From Mesorhizobium sp. ORS 3359 (lineage in GTDB: Bacteria; Pseudomonadota; Alphaproteobacteria; Rhizobiales; Rhizobiaceae), in NCBI GenBank assembly GCA_000824845.1, contig CCNC01000200.1:18328-82327 (forward strand): a stretch of 64,000 nt of DNA, in the 5' to 3' direction. Position 1 is the stretch's first letter. Each line of letters starts with the position of its first letter. Below, in pieces: positions 60,312 to 64,000 of this stretch. The position numbers and the translations under genes are program-made. The notes beneath the pieces are model-generated. The model made no database searches, was not told the DNA's origin, and saw only the letters and a program-made list of their open reading frames with translations.

Positions 60312-61295
60312 ATGGCCACCATTCGCAGTTTCGGCTTCATCGCCCAGCTTCGCAGCGAGGCAAGCAGCCACGTCATCCGCTACCGCAACGGCCGCGAAAT
60401 GCAGAGCGGCCGCGGCCTGGTCTTCTGGTTCGTGCCCGAGACCGCCAGCATCGCCGAGCTGCCGATGGACGATCGCGAGATGACCTTGTTCGTCAAGGGC
60501 CGCAGCCAGGATTTCCAGACCGTCGCCGTGCAGGGCACGATCGGCTGGCATGTGGTCGATCCGGCGCTGCTCGCCGAACGCGTCGACTTCAGCATCGATC
60601 TCAGGACCGGCAAGCTGCGTGGCGAACCGATCGAGAAGATCCAGGCGCGCATCGCCGGCATCGCCAACCAGGCCGTGCAGCAATATCTCGGCCAGGCGCC
60701 GGTGCGCGCGCTGCTCGACGCCGGCCCGGCGCCCTTGCGCGAGCGGCTGCAGGCGCTGGTCGCCGCCGATCCCGCGCTGACCGACATCGGTGTCGCCGCC
60801 GTCGCCGTGCGTCTCACCAACCTGACGCCGACCAGCGAGCTCGAGCGGGCGCTGCAGACGCCGACCTTCGAGGCGCTGCAGCAGAAGGCCGACGAGGCGA
60901 CCTTCCAGCGCCGGGCGCTTGCCGTGGAGAAGGAGCGTGCCATCGCCGAGAACGAGCTGGCGAACAAGACCGAGCTGGCGCGGCGCGAGAAGCTGCTCAT
61001 CGCCGAAGAGGCCGAGAACGCCCGCAACCGCGCGACCGGCGCGGCCGAAGCGCAGCAGATCGAGGCCGGCGCCGAGGCCGAGCGGATCCGCGCCATCGAG
61101 GGCGCCAAGGCGGAAGCCGAACAGCAGCATATCGCCATCTACCGCGACCTGCCGCCCGCGATCCTGCTCGGCCTTGCCGCCCAGCAGCTCGCCGGCAAGC
61201 TGGACAAGATCGAGCATGTCAACGTCACGCCCGACCTGCTCGCCACGCTGCTTGGCGAGTTCCGCAAGGGCCGGGCGGTCATCGAGGCGCGCTGA
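60312..61295 (+). CDS. SPFH/band 7 domain protein
   Basis: 327 residues. The SPFH (stomatin/prohibitin/flotillin) domain occupies about 25-195, followed by a long charged Ala/Glu coiled coil (about 195-270: FQRRALAVEKERAIAENELANKTELARREK) and a short C-terminal part. The N-terminal transmembrane helix normal for SPFH proteins is absent, so it is soluble or peripheral. The gene begins 13 bases after the Nudix stop with GGGAGAG in the gap. The role is probably assembly of an oligomeric scaffold; nothing more specific is visible. Confidence 0.88.
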   Translation: MATIRSFGFIAQLRSEASSHVIRYRNGREMQSGRGLVFWFVPETASIAELPMDDREMTLFVKGRSQDFQTVAVQGTIGWHVVDPALLAERVDFSIDLRTGKLRGEPIEKIQARIAGIANQAVQQYLGQAPVRALLDAGPAPLRERLQALVAADPALTDIGVAAVAVRLTNLTPTSELERALQTPTFEALQQKADEATFQRRALAVEKERAIAENELANKTELARREKLLIAEEAENARNRATGAAEAQQIEAGAEAERIRAIEGAKAEAEQQHIAIYRDLPPAILLGLAAQQLAGKLDKIEHVNVTPDLLATLLGEFRKGRAVIEAR

Positions 61296-61308
61296 GGAGG
61301 GGGCATCA

Positions 61309-62205
61309 ATGGCCGCGAACCGTCCCCGCGCGGTCTTCGTGACGCGCGAGACCGACTACGAGCTGCTGATCGCGCATCACGCGACGCGTGGCCAGGCTCG
61401 TTTCTTTCTCGAGACGCGCGGCCAGCGGCTGGAAGACGTCGAGGCCCGGCACGATCGCTTCCACGCGGTGCTCGGCACGGCGCGCGCCTCGGTGCCGGCC
61501 GACTGGCGCCAGACCCTGGTGAGTCGTGCCGACCTCAACCGCTTCCTGTTCGCGCCCGACGACGTCATTGTCGCCGTCGGGCAGGACGGCCTGGTCGCCA
61601 ACGTCGCCAAATATCTCAACGGCCAGCCGGTGCTTGGCGTCAATCCGGCGCCGGATCTCTATGACGGGGTGCTGGTGCGCATCGGCGCCGGCAGGCTGGC
61701 CAGGCTGCTTGTCGCCAGCGTCGCCGGCGACGTCGACATGGAGTCGCGCACCATGGTCCAGGCCGAGCTCGGCGAGGGCGAGATGCTGCTTGCGCTCAAC
61801 GAGATTTTCGTCGGCCATCGCAGCCACCAGTCGGCCCGTTACCGGATCGAGGCGGAAGGCGAGGCGGAGGATCATTCCTCCAGCGGCCTCATCGTCGCCT
61901 CCGGCACCGGTGCGACCGGCTGGGCGCGCTCGATCATGGAAGCGACGCATCTGGAGCTGTCGCTCGGCCGCGAGGAACATGCGGTCGGCTTCTGGGTGCG
62001 CGAGCCCTTCCCGAGCATCGCCACCGCCACGAAATTGCGGGCGGGCAAGATCACCGAGAAGCCGCTCTTCATCACCTCGCGCATGAACGAGGGCGGCGTG
62101 ATCTTCGCCGACGGCATCGAGCAGGATTTCATCGCCTTCGACTGGGGCAGGCAGGTGCGGCTGTCGCCGGCATCAAGGGTGCTGCGGCTGGTCATCGACC
62201 GGTAG
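61309..62205 (+). CDS. NAD(+)/diacylglycerol kinase-fold protein
   Basis: 298 residues. NAD-kinase-like features: VIVAVGQDGLVANVAKYL (about 86-103), where GQDG replaces the canonical GGDG; GVNPAPDLYDGVL; a substrate block around LNEIFVGHRSHQSARYRI; and SSGLIVASGTGATGWARSI, matching the STPTGSTAY-like segment of NAD kinases. It is not the housekeeping NadK by length and motif. Third gene of the Nudix-SPFH operon (13-base gap containing GAGGAGGGGGC). It may phosphorylate NAD or a related nucleotide. Confidence 0.82.
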   Translation: MAANRPRAVFVTRETDYELLIAHHATRGQARFFLETRGQRLEDVEARHDRFHAVLGTARASVPADWRQTLVSRADLNRFLFAPDDVIVAVGQDGLVANVAKYLNGQPVLGVNPAPDLYDGVLVRIGAGRLARLLVASVAGDVDMESRTMVQAELGEGEMLLALNEIFVGHRSHQSARYRIEAEGEAEDHSSSGLIVASGTGATGWARSIMEATHLELSLGREEHAVGFWVREPFPSIATATKLRAGKITEKPLFITSRMNEGGVIFADGIEQDFIAFDWGRQVRLSPASRVLRLVIDR

Positions 62206-62233
62206 GACCGAGTTGGCTGCAAACCTGCGGCAG

Positions 62234-62782
62234 TCAGTCCTGGACGGCATCGGTCTTTCCAGCCTTCCCGTTCGCACTGTCGAGCAGGGCGATCAATCCC
62301 TTGAGGATCTCGATCGGCGGCGGTGGGCATCCTGGAATGTGCAGGTCGACCGGCACCACGTCCGACACGCCACCGACGACGGCGTAGCTGCCGGCGAAGC
62401 AGCCGCCGTCCTTGGCGCAGTCGCCTAATGCAACCACCCATTTCGGGTTGGGCGTCGCCTCAAAGGTCCGCTTCAGCGCCTCGCGCATGTTCTTGGTCAC
62501 CGGCCCGGTGACCATCAGCACATCGGCATGGCGCGGCGAGGCGACGAAGCGGAAGCCGAAACGCTCGATGTCGTAGAAGGCGTTGTTGAGCGCGTGCATC
62601 TCGAGCTCGCAGCCATTGCAGGAGCCGGCGTCGACCGCGCGGATCGACAGGCTCCGGCCGAGTTTCCGGCGCGCCATGCCGTCAAGCGCGCGCGCCAGCT
62701 CGTCGACGGCAGCATTGCTGACTTGCGGCGCGCGTTCCGTCAGGGGCGGGCGGATCAGGCTTTCGAAGAGCAGTTTTCGCAT
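62234..62782 (-). CDS. Hydrogenase-4/NuoB-like small subunit (HyfI type)
   Basis: 182 residues of the 20-kDa NuoB/HycG family. Iron-sulfur ligands: SCNGCELEMHALNN (two Cys), GDCAKDGGCF and IPGCPPPPIEIL, the set for one 4Fe-4S cluster. It lies four bases downstream of the large-subunit gene on the same strand. In energy-converting hydrogenases this subunit passes electrons to or from the active-site subunit. Confidence 0.9.
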   Translation of the reverse strand: MRKLLFESLIRPPLTERAPQVSNAAVDELARALDGMARRKLGRSLSIRAVDAGSCNGCELEMHALNNAFYDIERFGFRFVASPRHADVLMVTGPVTKNMREALKRTFEATPNPKWVVALGDCAKDGGCFAGSYAVVGGVSDVVPVDLHIPGCPPPPIEILKGLIALLDSANGKAGKTDAVQD

Positions 62783-62786
62783 GGTT

Positions 62787-64000
62787 CTACAGGTCGTGGC
62801 CGGAATAGGAGCAGTTGAACGATTTGTTGCAGAGCGGGAAATCGGCGACGATGTTGCCCTCGATCGCCGCCTCCAAGAGCGGCCACTGGAACCATGACGG
62901 GTCGCGCAGGTGGCAGCGCTCGATCAGGCCGTCCTCGCCGATGCGCAGCCAGACCAGTATGTCGCCGCGAAAACCCTCGACCAGCGCCATGCCTTCGCGC
63001 GGCCCTTCTGGCGCAGCGACCTCGGCGAGGGTCGGGCCGGTGGGCAGCCGCCCGAGAATCTGCTCGACCAGCGACAGGCTCTGCTCGACCTCCCGCACGC
63101 GGATCCAGACGCGCGCGTTGACATCGCCCTCCTGTAGCACCGGCACATCGAAGGCGAGCTCGTCATAGGGCGCGTAACCCGGCATGCGCCGCGCGTCGAA
63201 ATCGCGGCCAGAAGCCCGGCCCACATAGCCGCCGGCGGCATATTGCCGGGCAAGCTCGCCCTTGAGCCGGCCGGTCGCCACCGTGCGGTCCTGCAGAGAG
63301 GCGGTGTTGTCGTAGAGCTCGACCAGATGCGGGAAGCGCAGCCTGATATCGGCGATCACCGATCGGATGGCATGCGTCCCCGCCTCGTTCAGATCGCTTG
63401 CCGTGCCGCCGGGCAGGATGCGGTCGCGCATCAGGCGATGGCCGAAGGCGGCATCGGCGGCGCGCAGCACGCGTTCGCGCAGCACGCCGCAATGCGCGTG
63501 CATGATCGCGAAGGCGGCGTCGTTGCAGATGGCGCCGATGTCGCCGAGATGATTGGCAAGGCGCTCCAATTCGGCCATCAGCGCCCGCAGCCAGATCGCG
63601 CGCGCCGGCGGCGTGATGCCGAGCGCCGCCTCCACCGCGCGGGCAAAGGCGAGCGAATAGGCGACGGTGCTGTCGCCTGAAGTTCGGCCCGCGAGTTTCG
63701 CGGCACGATCGATCGATGCGCCCTCCATCAACCCTTCGATGCCCTTGTGCACATAGCCCAGCCGCTCCTCCAGCCGCACCACGGTTTCGCCGCCTGCCGT
63801 GAAGCGGAAATGCCCCGGCTCGATGATGCCGGCATGCACCGGCCCGACAGGAATCTGGTGGAGGCTCTCGCCCTCGGCCGCCAGGAACCGGTAGGTCGAC
63901 GCGGCCGCCGGCCCGCCGGGCCTCGCCGCCAGCGGGTGGCTGACGCTCCATTGGCCATGATCGAGCCAGCGGCGGGTGTCGGGCAGCCCCTGCGGCGCCA
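62787..64000 (-). CDS. Hydrogenase-4-like large subunit without NiFe ligands (Ehr type), cut by window edge
   Basis: The minus-strand frame runs off the right edge; about 403 residues are visible. It contains the NuoC-like tail and the NuoD/HycE-type domain (HQIPVGPVHAGIIEPGHFRF start, RLEERLGYVHKGIEGLMEG). The N-terminal CxxC of NiFe hydrogenases (RxCGIC) is replaced by RTSGDS, and the C-terminal cysteine pair is reduced to one (SFNCSYSGHDL). The subunit thus cannot bind nickel-iron. This matches the energy-converting hydrogenase-related (Ehr) complexes. Upstream genes, probably hyfB/E/F-like membrane subunits, lie outside. Confidence 0.85.
   Translation of the reverse strand, partial: APQGLPDTRRWLDHGQWSVSHPLAARPGGPAAASTYRFLAAEGESLHQIPVGPVHAGIIEPGHFRFTAGGETVVRLEERLGYVHKGIEGLMEGASIDRAAKLAGRTSGDSTVAYSLAFARAVEAALGITPPARAIWLRALMAELERLANHLGDIGAICNDAAFAIMHAHCGVLRERVLRAADAAFGHRLMRDRILPGGTASDLNEAGTHAIRSVIADIRLRFPHLVELYDNTASLQDRTVATGRLKGELARQYAAGGYVGRASGRDFDARRMPGYAPYDELAFDVPVLQEGDVNARVWIRVREVEQSLSLVEQILGRLPTGPTLAEVAAPEGPREGMALVEGFRGDILVWLRIGEDGLIERCHLRDPSWFQWPLLEAAIEGNIVADFPLCNKSFNCSYSGHDL

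Overview
The window is GC-rich DNA from an alphaproteobacterium of the Rhizobiales, most likely Mesorhizobium or a close relative. Three things point there: the gene order rpmH-rnpA-yidC-engB-argB-HAD nucleotidase-dapD-dapE-truA-fmt-def (as I recall it from rhizobia), the families of intergenic palindromic repeats, and the protein flavour. The assignment is inference; no database search was possible.

Layout. 0-8.6 kb: rmuC (cut by the window edge), def-fmt-GNAT-truA, a membrane protein, dapE, a panE-like reductase, two small membrane proteins and dapD. 8.7-13.3 kb: a LOG-family gene, a NarL/NarX-type two-component pair and three consecutive Asn/Gly-repeat secreted proteins. 13.3-22.1 kb: HAD pyrimidine nucleotidase, a diguanylate cyclase, a GMC oxidoreductase with a tiny Tat partner, a MarR regulator with a 55-residue membrane protein, phenylalanine hydroxylase with its Lrp-type regulator, a BchE-like radical SAM protein and argB. 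22.4-31.0 kb: ECF sigma/anti-sigma, fasciclin protein, exported MsrB, an SDR-DoxX protein, and an EmrAB pump with a TetR repressor. 31.2-41.9 kb: an FtsK without a membrane anchor, engB, a CatB-type acetyltransferase, a second EmrAB pump with a MarR regulator, then yidC-rnpA-rpmH. 42.1-43.6 kb: a sensor kinase, followed by tRNA-Arg(ACG). 44-50 kb: an accessory block downstream of the tRNA (LysR, alpha/beta hydrolase, metallo-hydrolase, SDR, DUF6130 and a broken SDR) with visible decay. 50-59 kb: aldo/keto reductase, AraC, a RibD/DHFR-like protein, an RbsABC-type sugar importer with a lactonase-like enzyme and a LacI regulator, and an MFS transporter. 59.5-62.2 kb: a three-gene Nudix regulator / SPFH / NAD-kinase-like operon. 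62.2 kb to the end: subunits of a hydrogenase-4-like complex whose large subunit has lost the NiFe cysteines.

The core genes on the minus strand (rpmH to dapE) read as one ancestral block into which several accessory modules have been inserted. The strongest candidates for undescribed biology are the Asn/Gly-repeat locus, with strict 13- and 9-residue repeats and an adjacent two-component system; the Nudix-SPFH-NADK operon, with an inverted repeat over its promoter; and the Ehr-like complex at the right edge. Palindromic repeat elements recur between genes, including a composite element with a constant internal spacing found at three loci.
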